From Chitinophaga sp. HK235 (GTDB taxonomy: Bacteria > Bacteroidota > Bacteroidia > Chitinophagales > Chitinophagaceae), in the NCBI RefSeq assembly GCF_018255755.1, contig NZ_CP073766.1, positions 5,950,501-6,014,500 on the forward strand: a stretch of DNA of 64,000 bases, given 5' to 3'. A program made the translations under genes and the position numbers. Of this stretch, positions 41,256 through 50,049 are shown one piece after another (positions within the stretch are counted from its first letter, which is position 1; every line of letters starts with the position of its first letter). The notes beneath the pieces were generated by a model. That model did no database searches and was not told the origin of the DNA. It worked only from the letters and a program-made list of their open reading frames with translations.

Positions 41256-41780
41256 ATGACTAACTGGAAAATTGATGAATCACACAGTGAAATAGGATTC
41301 AAAGTAAAACATCTCATGATCACCAATGTGAGTGGTTACTTTACACGCTTCTCCGGCAGTGTACAAACAGAGAGCGACGATTTTCATGATGCTTCCATCG
41401 CCTTCGAAGCGGCAGCAGACAGTATCGACACCCAGAACCAGCAGCGGGATGAACATCTCCGCAATGGTGATTTCTTTGATGCTACTACTTTCCCCAAAAT
41501 CAGCTTCGTCTCTAAAAAAATTAAAAAAATAGATGAGGAGAACTATAAGCTGCTGGGCGATCTTACCATCAAAGGGCAAACCCACCCTATAGAGCTGGAG
41601 GTGGAGCATAGTGGTACTACCGTAGACCCCTGGGGGCAGCACAAAGCAGGCTTTGCGCTGAAAGGCCGCTTACACCGCGCGGACTATGGCCTGCGCTGGA
41701 ATGCCACCACCGAAGCCGGCGGCATCGTGCTGAGTGATGAAGTGAAACTGAATATGGAAATACAGTTGGTCAAATCCTGA
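41256..41780 (+). CDS. YceI family protein (no signal peptide)
   Basis: This is a 174-residue lipocalin-like protein. Features are WKIDESHSEIGFKVKHLMIT, a middle DEHLRNGDFFDATTFPKISF that is the YceI hallmark, then FALKGRLHRADYGLRWN. It begins directly with the mature domain, so it is probably cytoplasmic, unlike the exported YceI at 43892-44479. YceI proteins bind polyprenoid or quinone-like ligands and respond to base or oxidative stress in other bacteria. It is monocistronic. Confidence 0.94.
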   Translation: MTNWKIDESHSEIGFKVKHLMITNVSGYFTRFSGSVQTESDDFHDASIAFEAAADSIDTQNQQRDEHLRNGDFFDATTFPKISFVSKKIKKIDEENYKLLGDLTIKGQTHPIELEVEHSGTTVDPWGQHKAGFALKGRLHRADYGLRWNATTEAGGIVLSDEVKLNMEIQLVKS

Positions 41781-41800
41781 TCCCATCCCGGTTAAAGGCA

Positions 41801-41830
41801 CGGAGCCGGGGGCTTTAACCTCCGGCTCCG
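41801..41830 (+). terminator. Hairpin after the cytosolic YceI gene
   Basis: CGGAGCCGGGGG (41801-41812) pairs with CCTCCGGCTCCG (41819-41830) with one mismatch. It is followed by a moderately T-rich stretch. It probably ends the YceI transcript. Confidence 0.55.
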
Positions 41831-41842
41831 GCGCTTTCCTTC

Positions 41843-41870
41843 TTTGCGTGGGGTAATTGGTTTATCTTCG
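41843..41870 (+). promoter_or_regulatory. Candidate promoter of the DEAD-box helicase
   Basis: TTTG (41843-41846) and TATCTTCG (41863-41870), 16 bases apart, approximate the Bacteroidota -33 and TAnnTTTG elements (TTCG in place of TTTG). The ATG is 20 bases further on. Confidence 0.35.
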
Positions 41871-41889
41871 CCGCAGATAACCGGCGCAA

Positions 41890-43140
41890 ATGAAATTTGA
41901 ACAGTACAATATATCTCCTGAGATTAAGGAGAGTCTGGCTGAGTTGGGCTTTAAACGTCCTACCGACATCCAGTACAAAGCGATTCCTTCTATTCTCAAG
42001 GGAGATGATGTGATGGCCATTGCCCAGACAGGCACCGGCAAAACGGCAGCATTTGCCATTCCCGTGCTCCACCGGCTTCAGCAGCAGGACCGGCGCTCCC
42101 GGAAAGGCAGGTATGAAGTGAAATGCCTGGTAATGGTGCCCACCCGCGAACTGGCCATCCAGATAGCCGGCGTATTCCAGCAGATCGCTCAATTCACCGA
42201 ACTCCGCATCCTGGGTATGGTAGGCGGTGTAGACCAGGAGCCACAGGTTAAATTCCTGGAGAAAGGTGTAGACGTGCTCATTGCCACCCCCGGCCGCATG
42301 TTCGACCAGATCAACCAGGGACACCTCGACCTCAGCAAGGTACAAACGCTGATCCTCGATGAAGCCGACCATATGCTGGACCTGGGCTTTATCCGCGATA
42401 TCCGCGATGTGATCAGACATATCCCCCGTGATCACCAAACCCTGTTCTTTTCCGCTACTCTCGATAAAGACATCAAAGACCTGGCATATTCGGTGGTCAA
42501 CAACCCTATCCGTATCCAGGTCTCCCCGGAAGATCCGGTTTCCAAAAACGTGAGCCATGCTGTGGCCTACGTGGAAATGGACGATAAGCGTTTCTTCCTG
42601 GAACGCCTGGTAAGGGAGTTCCCCGACAAAAAAATACTGGTGTTTGTACGTACCAAAGTAAGGGCCGAAAGAGTGGTGGCCGCTATGGCGCGTGTAGGTA
42701 TCAACTCCCTGGCTATGCACGGCGGCAAGGAACAGGATGACCGCCTCCAGGTAATGAGCGAATTCAAAGAAGGTGCAGTGCCTTTATTGATCACCACCGA
42801 CGTAAATGCCCGCGGTATCGATATCCCCAACGTAGATTATGTGGTCAACTATGACCTGCCTGATGTGCCGGAAAACTATGTACACCGTGTAGGCCGTACC
42901 GGCCGCGGCGTACAGAAAGGACAGGCCGTTTCTTTCTGCAGTACCGAAGAAAAGCCATTACTGGCAGACATCCAGAAATTCATCGGTAAAGAAATCACGG
43001 AGATGAAAATCAATAAAAGTGATTACCAGGAAACCATCCGTTTCTCGGAAGAAGTACCGAATGACAACTGGCAGCTGCTGATAGATCAGCACAAAGAGGA
43101 GATGGATAAACTGAAAAAGAAAAAGAAGAAAAAGAAATAA
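41890..43140 (+). CDS. DEAD-box RNA helicase
   Basis: This is a 416-residue helicase. It has a Q motif (Gln27 in RPTDIQYKAIPS), motif I AQTGTGKT (about 45-52), motif Ia VPTRELAIQ, motif II Asp157-Glu-Ala-Asp (ILDEADHMLDLG), motif III FFSAT, then TDVNARGIDIP and YVHRVGRTGRG in the second RecA domain. The C-terminus is a short basic tail ending in a run of lysines, likely for RNA contact. It is an RhlE/CshA-type enzyme for RNA unwinding, common in Bacteroidota and often cold-induced. Single gene. Confidence 0.97.
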   Translation: MKFEQYNISPEIKESLAELGFKRPTDIQYKAIPSILKGDDVMAIAQTGTGKTAAFAIPVLHRLQQQDRRSRKGRYEVKCLVMVPTRELAIQIAGVFQQIAQFTELRILGMVGGVDQEPQVKFLEKGVDVLIATPGRMFDQINQGHLDLSKVQTLILDEADHMLDLGFIRDIRDVIRHIPRDHQTLFFSATLDKDIKDLAYSVVNNPIRIQVSPEDPVSKNVSHAVAYVEMDDKRFFLERLVREFPDKKILVFVRTKVRAERVVAAMARVGINSLAMHGGKEQDDRLQVMSEFKEGAVPLLITTDVNARGIDIPNVDYVVNYDLPDVPENYVHRVGRTGRGVQKGQAVSFCSTEEKPLLADIQKFIGKEITEMKINKSDYQETIRFSEEVPNDNWQLLIDQHKEEMDKLKKKKKKKK

Positions 43141-43146
43141 ACAACC

Positions 43147-43773
43147 TTATCCGTATACTTTTTTCATGCCATCATACAACATTTTAGCTTTGTTGCGCAA
43201 GGCACGGTTTTCAACCGATGGATGTATGGTGGCATTGAAAATAGCCAGGCCATAGATCAGTGGCATCTTCTGGTAGTTGATATTATTATTTTGCAGATCA
43301 GTTTTCCAGTTATTGTTGGCGTAGTTGTCCTTATAGCTTTCATTGATGGCATCGTACTGGACCTGACAGCTTTCTTCATCAAACCAACTGGCCATTGCGG
43401 CAATGCCAGTGAGTTCCATCATCAGCGCTCGTTCTTCCTTTTCCTCCGGCCGGGTGTGCCCGTACAAAAACAGCATATACAGCGCTGCCAGCGTAAGCAG
43501 CACTGCTATCGTGATCGATAAGGTGCCGGGCCTGTCTCCGGCTATCAGGATGGCAGTCAGGCTACCCACGGTAAGGGGTGCACGAAGATAACCCGCAATC
43601 ACACTTTGCCGGTGTAGTTTAATCCGGAAACCTTCCCTCCCGCTTTTTTCTTTCCCTACTATTACCATGGAGTACTGTGGTATGAGGGGTAGTATCACTA
43701 ATGTAAACCGGGTTTCTATCTGTTGCTGGTTGAATTTTTTTACAGAACCGAGGAAAATATTGCCGACGGCCAT
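43147..43773 (-). CDS. Hypothetical membrane protein
   Basis: This is a 208-residue protein. The N-terminal 50 residues are soluble (GSVKKFNQQQIETRFTLVIL...). Two TM helices follow at about 62-80 (RAPLTVGSLTAILIAGD) and 84-105. The C-terminal half is acidic and Asn-rich (SYKDNYANNNWKTDLQNNNI) and carries a helical end RNKAKMLYDGMKKVYG. No family was recognised. It is convergent with the DEAD-box gene and separated by 6 bases. Confidence 0.7.
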   Translation of the reverse strand: MAVGNIFLGSVKKFNQQQIETRFTLVILPLIPQYSMVIVGKEKSGREGFRIKLHRQSVIAGYLRAPLTVGSLTAILIAGDRPGTLSITIAVLLTLAALYMLFLYGHTRPEEKEERALMMELTGIAAMASWFDEESCQVQYDAINESYKDNYANNNWKTDLQNNNINYQKMPLIYGLAIFNATIHPSVENRALRNKAKMLYDGMKKVYG

Positions 43774-43826
43774 GGACGGATAGTTTTTTTTTGAATGCCA
43801 GCAAATCTACTGTTTTATCATAAAGC

Positions 43827-43860
43827 AACAAAGCGGCAAAGAATCCTTTGCCGCTTTGTT
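43827..43860 (-). terminator. Terminator of the DoxX-YceI operon
   Basis: A perfect 15-bp stem (43827-43841 with 43846-43860, AACAAAGCGGCAAAG) has a 4-base loop. It lies 31 bases past the YceI stop on the minus strand. Confidence 0.85.
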
Positions 43861-43891
43861 ATCATGTTCCTTTATGTTATGTGCTGGGAAA

Positions 43892-44479
43892 TTACTGCTT
43901 AACAATTTCCGCGTTTACCAGAATATCTACGGTAGGCGCTATTGCGTATACACCGTTAGCTAATTTGTCGGCATATTTTACACCGAAGTCCAGACGGTTA
44001 ACAGTCGCTTTCGCGGTGAAACCTGCTCTCCACAGTCCCCATGGGTCTTTTACAACACCGTTGTAAGTAACGTCAAAGGGTACACGTTTAGTAGTGTTGC
44101 GCATGGTCACATCGGCCAGCATTACATATTTGTTGCCTGCTATTTTTTTGAAGGAAACGCTTTTTACCTTGATCTCAGGGAACTGCGCTGCATTGAAGAA
44201 GTCATCGGTTTTCAGGTGGTTATCACGCTGTTCGATGCCAGTGTTGATGCTGTTCACATCGGCGGTGAATTCTACTTTTGCATTCTGAAAGTTGGTGCTG
44301 TCTGCAGTTTCAATAGTGCCGTTGAATTTGGCAAAGTGACCCTGTACAAAGTTGATGCCCAGGTGTTTTACACTAAAGATGATGGCGGTATGTGCAGGGT
44401 CTGCATTCCATTTAACCTGTGCAAAAGAGGCAATGCTGGCTAATACCAGGAGGGCGGTAGAAAAAAACGCTTTCTTCAT
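43892..44479 (-). CDS. YceI family protein, exported
   Basis: This is a 195-residue protein with a signal peptide (MKKAFFSTALLVLASIASFA) before the YceI domain: VKWNADPAHTAIIFSVKHLG, RDNHLKTDDFFNAAQFPEIK, then FTAKATVNRLDFGVKYADKL. Being periplasmic, it would bind isoprenoid or quinone-type ligands there. It is 34 bases downstream of the DoxX gene in one operon, behind a MarR regulator and palindromic operators. A strong terminator follows. Confidence 0.95.
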   Translation of the reverse strand: MKKAFFSTALLVLASIASFAQVKWNADPAHTAIIFSVKHLGINFVQGHFAKFNGTIETADSTNFQNAKVEFTADVNSINTGIEQRDNHLKTDDFFNAAQFPEIKVKSVSFKKIAGNKYVMLADVTMRNTTKRVPFDVTYNGVVKDPWGLWRAGFTAKATVNRLDFGVKYADKLANGVYAIAPTVDILVNAEIVKQ

Positions 44480-44513
44480 GTTTTGTTGTTGTTTTATTGA
44501 AAAGAATTAAGAA

Positions 44514-44948
44514 TTATTTGGTCAGTTGACGGTCTACAGACCAGCGGCCTGCACCTTTAACGATCAGGGCAATACAGATACCGATTACCAGCAGATGGTA
44601 TTCAAACCCTTCTCCTTTCTGGGTACCGGCCCAGTTCATAAAGAAACCGTTGGCGGAGTGCATGTTGGTAGCTACAAGCATGATGGCTGTCAGCATCAGG
44701 GCCCACAGGCGTGTAGTAAAACCGAAGAGGATCAGCAGAGAACCGATGCTTTCAGTGATGATCACCAGGAAAGCCAGGATAGCAGGGGTGCCGCTGGAGG
44801 TGAAGAAGTTCATCGTTGCCTTAAAACCATAACCACCAAACATACCAAACAGTTTCTGAAGGCCATGTGGCAGCATTACAAGGGCTACGGTTACACGGAT
44901 GATGAAGGAAGTAAGGTTATCATCGGTTTGCAATAATCGTTTTAACAT
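44514..44948 (-). CDS. DoxX family membrane protein
   Basis: This is a 144-residue protein with four TM helices. Features are FIIRVTVALVMLPHGLQKLF (the DoxX PHGxQKLFG motif), FLVIITESIGSLLILFGFTT, and ALMLTAIMLVATNMHSANGF. DoxX members work in thiosulfate or thiol oxidation and in oxidative-stress protection in other bacteria. A TTGTATATACAA palindrome lies 46 bases upstream of the start, matching the one before the MarR gene, so MarR probably controls it. It forms an operon with YceI. Confidence 0.94.
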   Translation of the reverse strand: MLKRLLQTDDNLTSFIIRVTVALVMLPHGLQKLFGMFGGYGFKATMNFFTSSGTPAILAFLVIITESIGSLLILFGFTTRLWALMLTAIMLVATNMHSANGFFMNWAGTQKGEGFEYHLLVIGICIALIVKGAGRWSVDRQLTK

Positions 44949-44993
44949 AAAATGTGTTTAAGTGTGTGTTGTAATGTATAGGTGTGAACAAAT

Positions 44994-45007
44994 ATTGTAT
45001 ATACAAT
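44994..45007. promoter_or_regulatory. Candidate MarR operator (DoxX promoter)
   Basis: ATTGTATATACAAT is a perfect 14-bp palindrome. It shares the core TTGTATATACAA with the site in front of the marR gene (45492-45507). Confidence 0.65.
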
Positions 45008-45023
45008 TGTTAGGGCAAAAAAA

Positions 45024-45476
45024 TTAGCCGCGCAATTTATCCAGCAGCAGGCTGAGCTGATGGGCTTCTTCCCTCGTCATTCTCTGGGCCAGCAACTCAT
45101 CGTTCTCCTCCATGGACGGATCCAGCTCCCGTAATACTTCCATGCCCTTATCCGTAATTTCGATCTCTACTTTACGGCGGTTAGACGGGCACTGAATACG
45201 GGTCAGCAGCCCTTTCTGGCGCAACTTCTCCACCAGGCGGGTGGCATTGCTCATTTTATCCATCATACGCTCCTGTATGTCCAGCAGGTTCAACGGATTG
45301 GGCCTGCTGCCACGCAGTATGCGCAGTACATTGTATTGCTGGGAAGACAGGTCATAATGCTTCAATAGCTTTGAAATGCCTACTTCCAGCCAGTTTGCCG
45401 TAAAAACGATGTTTAGCATGGCCCGCTGATAGTCACTTTTAAATTTTACCTGTTTTATTTCATCCTCTAGTCTCAT
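45024..45476 (-). CDS. MarR family transcriptional regulator
   Basis: This is a 150-residue dimeric winged-helix protein. Features are GISKLLKHYDLSSQQYNVLR, the recognition region LNLLDIQERMMDKMSNATRL, the wing IQCPSNRRKVEIEITDKGME, and a C-terminal dimerisation helix. It is encoded directly upstream of DoxX-YceI in the same direction. A 16-bp palindrome lies 16 bases before its start, suggesting autoregulation, and the same core recurs before DoxX. The effector may be a phenolic or oxidative signal (family inference). Confidence 0.93.
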   Translation of the reverse strand: MRLEDEIKQVKFKSDYQRAMLNIVFTANWLEVGISKLLKHYDLSSQQYNVLRILRGSRPNPLNLLDIQERMMDKMSNATRLVEKLRQKGLLTRIQCPSNRRKVEIEITDKGMEVLRELDPSMEENDELLAQRMTREEAHQLSLLLDKLRG

Positions 45477-45491
45477 AATTACAGTTACTAC

Positions 45492-45507
45492 TGTTGTATA
45501 TACAACA
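45492..45507. promoter_or_regulatory. Candidate MarR operator (autoregulation)
   Basis: TGTTGTATATACAACA is a perfect 16-bp palindrome just upstream of the MarR start. Its TTGTATATACAA core matches the site at 44994-45007. Confidence 0.7.
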
Positions 45508-45665
45508 AAGGTAGATGTATTTTTTATTCCTGCAAATTTTTTTTGGAGAATATCAGCGTGAATGGAACTAACTATTTGACAGATAAATATTTAGAATGAT
45601 GAGCCTGGCAGGGGCATAAAATAGCCGGACGGTAAAAACCGCCCAGCTCGCCATAAAAAACACGC

Positions 45666-45783
45666 TTACTTGCCTGTTTTAAACTTATTGTAGTGATCCT
45701 CATTTTGCTGGCGCACTATTGCAGGCGACCAACAGTACAGTGGCCAGCACCATTATACCAATGAGGTTGAATATCCTTTTTAT
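45666..45783 (-). pseudogene. Possible small lipoprotein remnant after the HlyD gene
   Basis: Right after the HlyD stop the minus strand reads KRIFNLIGIMVLATVLLVAC as a lipoprotein signal peptide, but the codon at the start position is ATA, not ATG. The frame ends at a TGA at 45700-45702 after NSAPAK. A +1 shift would continue as QNEDHYNKFKTGK to a stop at 45666. It may be a decayed gene, or a real mini-lipoprotein starting at the internal ATG (MVLATVLLVAC). No function is known. Confidence 0.3.
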
Positions 45784-45785
45784 GT

Positions 45786-46883
45786 TTATTTGTTTTTATT
45801 AGGTTGTTGAATGCTGCTTCCTTCCTGTATTTCTTCACTGCCCATTTTGAGAATCCTGTCACCTTCCCGGAGTGCACCAAACACCTCTACCTGATCAGGC
45901 ATCATACGTCCTTTGCTGACCGGTACATTGCTGGTCTTTCCATGCTCCACCCGGATGATATATACGCCCATACCACTCTCTACTACAGCCGATTTGGGAA
46001 CAAAAAAAGTGGCCTCCGTATTCTGCAATGGAATACTGGTTTCGGCAATCATAAAGGGCTTCAGTTCATTGTTGGTATTGATAAAATCTGCTTCTATCTT
46101 TTCTGAACGCAACTTTACATCCAGACTGCCGGATTTACGACTGATGAAGGCCAGGTGTTTCTTTTGAGGCTGAGAGCGTACCTGAAAACGAATAGTATCC
46201 CCGATTTTCAGATAGGGTGTATGTGCCTCCGGTATGGAAAGATTCAGCCGCAGCTTCTGGATATTCTGAATCACCAGCAAAGGTGTTTTCTCCATAGGGC
46301 CTACATAAGAGCCAAGGTCTACTTTCCTGTCTGTGATGGTGCCGCTGAATGGGGCTCTGATCACCAGATAATTATCGATGTCTTTGAGTTCATTATAAGC
46401 CGATTTGGCTGCATTTAACTGAGCTTCATCAGAAAGCCGGCGGGCCTTTATCTGGTCCAGCGCATCTTTGGCGATAGCTCCCTGCGTTTCGGAAGCCTTC
46501 ATCATACGATCATAGGTGGATTTGGTAGACAGGTAGATGGCTTCCTGTGCCTGCAGCTTCGCTTTGGCATTGGCCACCTGGGATTGGATTTCCGGCGCTT
46601 CCAGCACCATCAGCACCTGACCGGCGCTTACTCTATCGCCAATGTCTACACGAATATTTTTAACATAACTGTTTACTTTAGCAAATAACGCTGTCTGCTG
46701 GTCGGGTATTAGTTCCCCTGCCAGCTTTAAGGTTACCAGGGGATTGCTTTTCCTGATCTCCACTGTTTCGAACGGGTTCATCATCATGCCCGTTTTCTTT
46801 TCTTCTTTTATTTCCTTTTTGTTATCACTGCAGGCTGCAAGAATAAATGTAGAAGTGACAATTATATATAATAAGGATTTCAT
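45786..46883 (-). CDS. HlyD/MFP-type periplasmic adaptor of RND efflux system
   Basis: This is a 365-residue lipoprotein (MKSLLYIIVTSTFILAAC, Cys18). A barrel-sandwich domain with VNSYVKNIRVDIGDRVSAGQ and APFSGTITDRKVDLGSYVGP encloses a coiled-coil hairpin (about 90-165) that contacts TolC. The beta-barrel region and the C-terminal SKGRMMPDQVEVFGALREGD complete the membrane-fusion fold. It bridges the RND pump and the TolC channel. It is the third gene of the operon, 4 bases after the RND stop. The substrate is not defined. Confidence 0.95.
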   Translation of the reverse strand: MKSLLYIIVTSTFILAACSDNKKEIKEEKKTGMMMNPFETVEIRKSNPLVTLKLAGELIPDQQTALFAKVNSYVKNIRVDIGDRVSAGQVLMVLEAPEIQSQVANAKAKLQAQEAIYLSTKSTYDRMMKASETQGAIAKDALDQIKARRLSDEAQLNAAKSAYNELKDIDNYLVIRAPFSGTITDRKVDLGSYVGPMEKTPLLVIQNIQKLRLNLSIPEAHTPYLKIGDTIRFQVRSQPQKKHLAFISRKSGSLDVKLRSEKIEADFINTNNELKPFMIAETSIPLQNTEATFFVPKSAVVESGMGVYIIRVEHGKTSNVPVSKGRMMPDQVEVFGALREGDRILKMGSEEIQEGSSIQQPNKNK

Positions 46884-46887
46884 GATA

Positions 46888-49800
46888 TTAGTTTTTTAAT
46901 GCTGTAAAGTGAATACTGTTTTCATCTTCAGGATCAAGAGAGGGAGACTGCACGCCTGCCTTACCCTGTATCCAGGCGAATACGAGCGGCAACATAATGA
47001 GCACCGAAAAGGTAGAGGTGATCAAACCGCCTATTACCGCTCTGCCCAATGGAGAAACCTGATCGCCTCCTTCACCGAAGCCGATGGCCATGGGCAGCAT
47101 ACCGGCTGTCATAGCCATGGTGGTCATAATAATCGGGCGGATACGAAGGCCGGTAGCACTGATGGCGGCCTGAATGGCATTGCCATTTTGCAACCGCAGT
47201 GTCTCCGCATTACTGATCAGCAGCACCGCATTGGCAATAGACACACCCACTGCCATGATAATCCCCATATAGGATTGAAGGTTCAGCGTAGAGCCGGTCA
47301 GCTTCAGTAATAACAACGAACCCAGTATCACAAAAGGAACAGTCGTAAGGATGACTAGCGAAACCCGGAAGGATTGGAAGTTGGCTGCCAGCATCAGAAA
47401 AATCACGATGATGGCCACCAGCAGGCCGCTGGCAAGGCTCTTCATGGTATCGTCCAACACAGGCGTCATCCCTGCTACCTGGATATTCACGCCTTTAGGC
47501 AATTCGCCCAGGGAGGCAATAGCAGCCTGTACATCCTTCTGCGCACGCGCCAGATCAGACTTATGAACATTGGCTGTTACGGTTGTATAGCCCATGGTAC
47601 CCAGGTTGTAACTTTCACCCAGGGTTTTGGTGGGTGTGATAGTGGCTACATCGCCCAGCACAGGACGGTCTGAGTTCTTCGATAGCGGAATGTTGGCCAG
47701 TTCATCTTTACTATTCAGGATATGCTGTGGCATCTGTACCTGCACATCATAGGCTATGCCCATCATACCGCCTACCCACATGTTTTTGCTGGTGTAACGG
47801 GAAGAGGCCGTGCTGGCCACCAACGACCGGGCTATGTCCTGCGCGTCCAGCCCTAACTGTGCCGCCCGTACGCGATCAATGTTAATCTCTAAGGCGGGAT
47901 AGTTCATGGATTGCGGAATTTGCTGGTCCCGCAGGTAATCCAGCTCTTTTAGTTTGGCCAGCAACTTATTGGCGGTCATAGCATTCATCTTCTTCATCAT
48001 TCCTGAAATGCGTATCTCTATCGGGGTGTTGGCTCCCTGACTCAGTATTTTCTCTGTCAGATCAATCGGTTCAAAAGAAAGTTTCAGCTCAGGCATTTTT
48101 TGTTTCAGATGCTGTCTTATCTGGTCTTTTAACTCGTCTGCATTACCCTTGAATTTTTTGAGGGCTACCTGCAGCAGTGCTTCGTGTGGCCCTGCGTTAT
48201 AGAGATAAATAGGACTCACCGCAAAAGTGGAGGGATGCTGTCCCACATATACGGATGATATAGCGATATTTTCCTTACCCAGTAAAGTGTCTAACTCATG
48301 TAATACTGCTTTTACCTTCTGTTCTGTTTTTTCGATGCGGGTACCTTCGGGTGCTGTAATCCTTACCTGAAACTGGCTGGAGTTAACAGTGGGTAAAACA
48401 TCCTTTCCGGTAAATTGATACAATAGTCCTGTCGCCGCCAGCACCAATACGATACTGAAAGCAACCACTGCTTTTTTATGAGCCATCAAACGCTCCAGCA
48501 GCAGAGAAAATTTGTTTTTAAACCGGTCAAATCCTGTTTCCTTTTCCTGCGTATGTGCGTGATGGTTATTCTTCATGATCCAGTTGGCCATTACCGGTAC
48601 AAAAGTCTGCGACATCAGGAAGGAAATGATCATGGAAAAACCAATGGATAAAGCCAGTGGCATAAAGAGTGAACCGGGTATGCCTGTCATCATAAATGCA
48701 GGGGCGAATACGGCCAGGATACACAGGAGAATCAGCAGTTTAGGGAAGGCTATTTCTTTACATGCATCCCAGATGGCCTGCGCTTTGGATTTGCCCATGG
48801 CAAAGTGCTGGTGGATGTTTTCGATGGTGACGGTACTTTCATCTACCAGAATACCGATGGCCAGCGCCAGGCCGGATAAACTCATGATGTTGATGGTTTG
48901 CCCGAATAATTTCAGGAATAGTACCCCTGAAATAATGGAGATGGGAATGGTGAGAATGACAATCAGGGCAGCCCTTCTGTCGCGGAGAAATAACACCACC
49001 ATCAGTCCCGTCAGCAGTGCACCTAATATTCCTTCCACGATCAGGCTTTTTACTGCATTGATCACATATACAGACTGATCAAACTCATAAGAGATGGTCA
49101 CATCGTCGGGCAGGTTTCTTTGTATATCAGGAATCGTTTTCTTCAGATTTTGTACTACATCATAGGTAGATGCCTTCCCTGATTTGGCTACATTGATGTA
49201 CACGGAGCGTTTACCATCGATCAGGGCATAACCGGTGGTGATATCAGCTCCGTCTTTTACAGTGGCCACATCGCGCAGGTATACGTTATCTACTTGTCCT
49301 TTGAATAGCGGGATATTCCCGAATTCCTCCACTGTTTTCAGTGTATTGTTGGTAGGGGTCAGGTAGTTGATATCATCGATATAAACATTCCCTGATGGGG
49401 AAGTCACATTTTGTCTGCTGATGGCTTCCACTATTTGTTCAGGGGAAAGCTGATGTACGCGTAGTTTGCCGGGATCGATATTGATCTCAATGGTGCGGGG
49501 ACTACCTCCGAAAGGAGGGGCGGTGGTCAGGCCCGGAATAGCAATCAGAAACGGACGGGCCGTAAAATTGGCGATATCCTGCAACTGGTTGTTGGTTTTG
49601 GTGGCGCTTTTAAATACCAGCTGCCCTACCGGTTGGGAAGAGGCGTCAAACCGGATGATAAAAGGTGGCGGCGCTCCGGGCGGCAAAAACACCTGCGAAC
49701 GGTTAGACAATGCGGAAAGCTGCGCTATCGCTTCGCCCATTTCAGTGCCTTCATAAAAGTTAACCTTCATCAGGGTCAGCCCTTGTGTATTTTTGGTTTC

Positions 49801-50040
49801 GATGCTCTTGATGCCATTGGTAAAAAGCATCATGTTCACATACATTTTGGTAAAATACCCTTCCATCTGCTGCGGCGTATAGCCGTTGAAGGAGTGGGCG
49901 ATGTATACTACCGGCAGGTTCATTTCCGGCAGTATGTCCACCTGTATCTCTTTGGCTGAGCGTATCCCAAAGAATAACAGCCCCAGCACCAACACCATTA
50001 TAGAGATGGGTTTGCGAAGTGCAAATCTTATTAAGTTCAT
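46888..50040 (-). CDS. RND efflux transporter permease (AcrB/HAE1-like)
   Basis: This is a 1050-residue inner-membrane pump. The N-terminus is MNLIRFALRKPISIMVLVLG. Two large periplasmic loops and 12 TM helices follow, with the RND motifs GIRSAKEIQVDILPEMNLP, VVLFLRDRRAALIVILTIPI and TMAMTAGMLPMAIGFGEGGD. In TM4 the usual Asp-Asp proton-relay pair reads Asp-Glu (GILVDESTVTIENIH). No methionine-rich metal relay typical of CusA is apparent, so a hydrophobe/drug type is more likely. It lies between the TolC and HlyD genes of the operon. An HYC_CC_PP gene upstream hints at metal stress. Confidence 0.96.
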   Translation of the reverse strand: MNLIRFALRKPISIMVLVLGLLFFGIRSAKEIQVDILPEMNLPVVYIAHSFNGYTPQQMEGYFTKMYVNMMLFTNGIKSIETKNTQGLTLMKVNFYEGTEMGEAIAQLSALSNRSQVFLPPGAPPPFIIRFDASSQPVGQLVFKSATKTNNQLQDIANFTARPFLIAIPGLTTAPPFGGSPRTIEINIDPGKLRVHQLSPEQIVEAISRQNVTSPSGNVYIDDINYLTPTNNTLKTVEEFGNIPLFKGQVDNVYLRDVATVKDGADITTGYALIDGKRSVYINVAKSGKASTYDVVQNLKKTIPDIQRNLPDDVTISYEFDQSVYVINAVKSLIVEGILGALLTGLMVVLFLRDRRAALIVILTIPISIISGVLFLKLFGQTINIMSLSGLALAIGILVDESTVTIENIHQHFAMGKSKAQAIWDACKEIAFPKLLILLCILAVFAPAFMMTGIPGSLFMPLALSIGFSMIISFLMSQTFVPVMANWIMKNNHHAHTQEKETGFDRFKNKFSLLLERLMAHKKAVVAFSIVLVLAATGLLYQFTGKDVLPTVNSSQFQVRITAPEGTRIEKTEQKVKAVLHELDTLLGKENIAISSVYVGQHPSTFAVSPIYLYNAGPHEALLQVALKKFKGNADELKDQIRQHLKQKMPELKLSFEPIDLTEKILSQGANTPIEIRISGMMKKMNAMTANKLLAKLKELDYLRDQQIPQSMNYPALEINIDRVRAAQLGLDAQDIARSLVASTASSRYTSKNMWVGGMMGIAYDVQVQMPQHILNSKDELANIPLSKNSDRPVLGDVATITPTKTLGESYNLGTMGYTTVTANVHKSDLARAQKDVQAAIASLGELPKGVNIQVAGMTPVLDDTMKSLASGLLVAIIVIFLMLAANFQSFRVSLVILTTVPFVILGSLLLLKLTGSTLNLQSYMGIIMAVGVSIANAVLLISNAETLRLQNGNAIQAAISATGLRIRPIIMTTMAMTAGMLPMAIGFGEGGDQVSPLGRAVIGGLITSTFSVLIMLPLVFAWIQGKAGVQSPSLDPEDENSIHFTALKN

Positions 50041-50049
50041 GGTTGAAAA

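Noticed and set aside
41815..42720. 301-codon minus-strand frame inside the DEAD-box helicase
   Set aside because: It lies fully antisense to a gene with all helicase motifs and has no protein family features.
49466..49959. Overlapping plus-strand frames inside the RND pump gene
   Set aside because: Shadows. The RND protein covers the stretch with conserved motifs.
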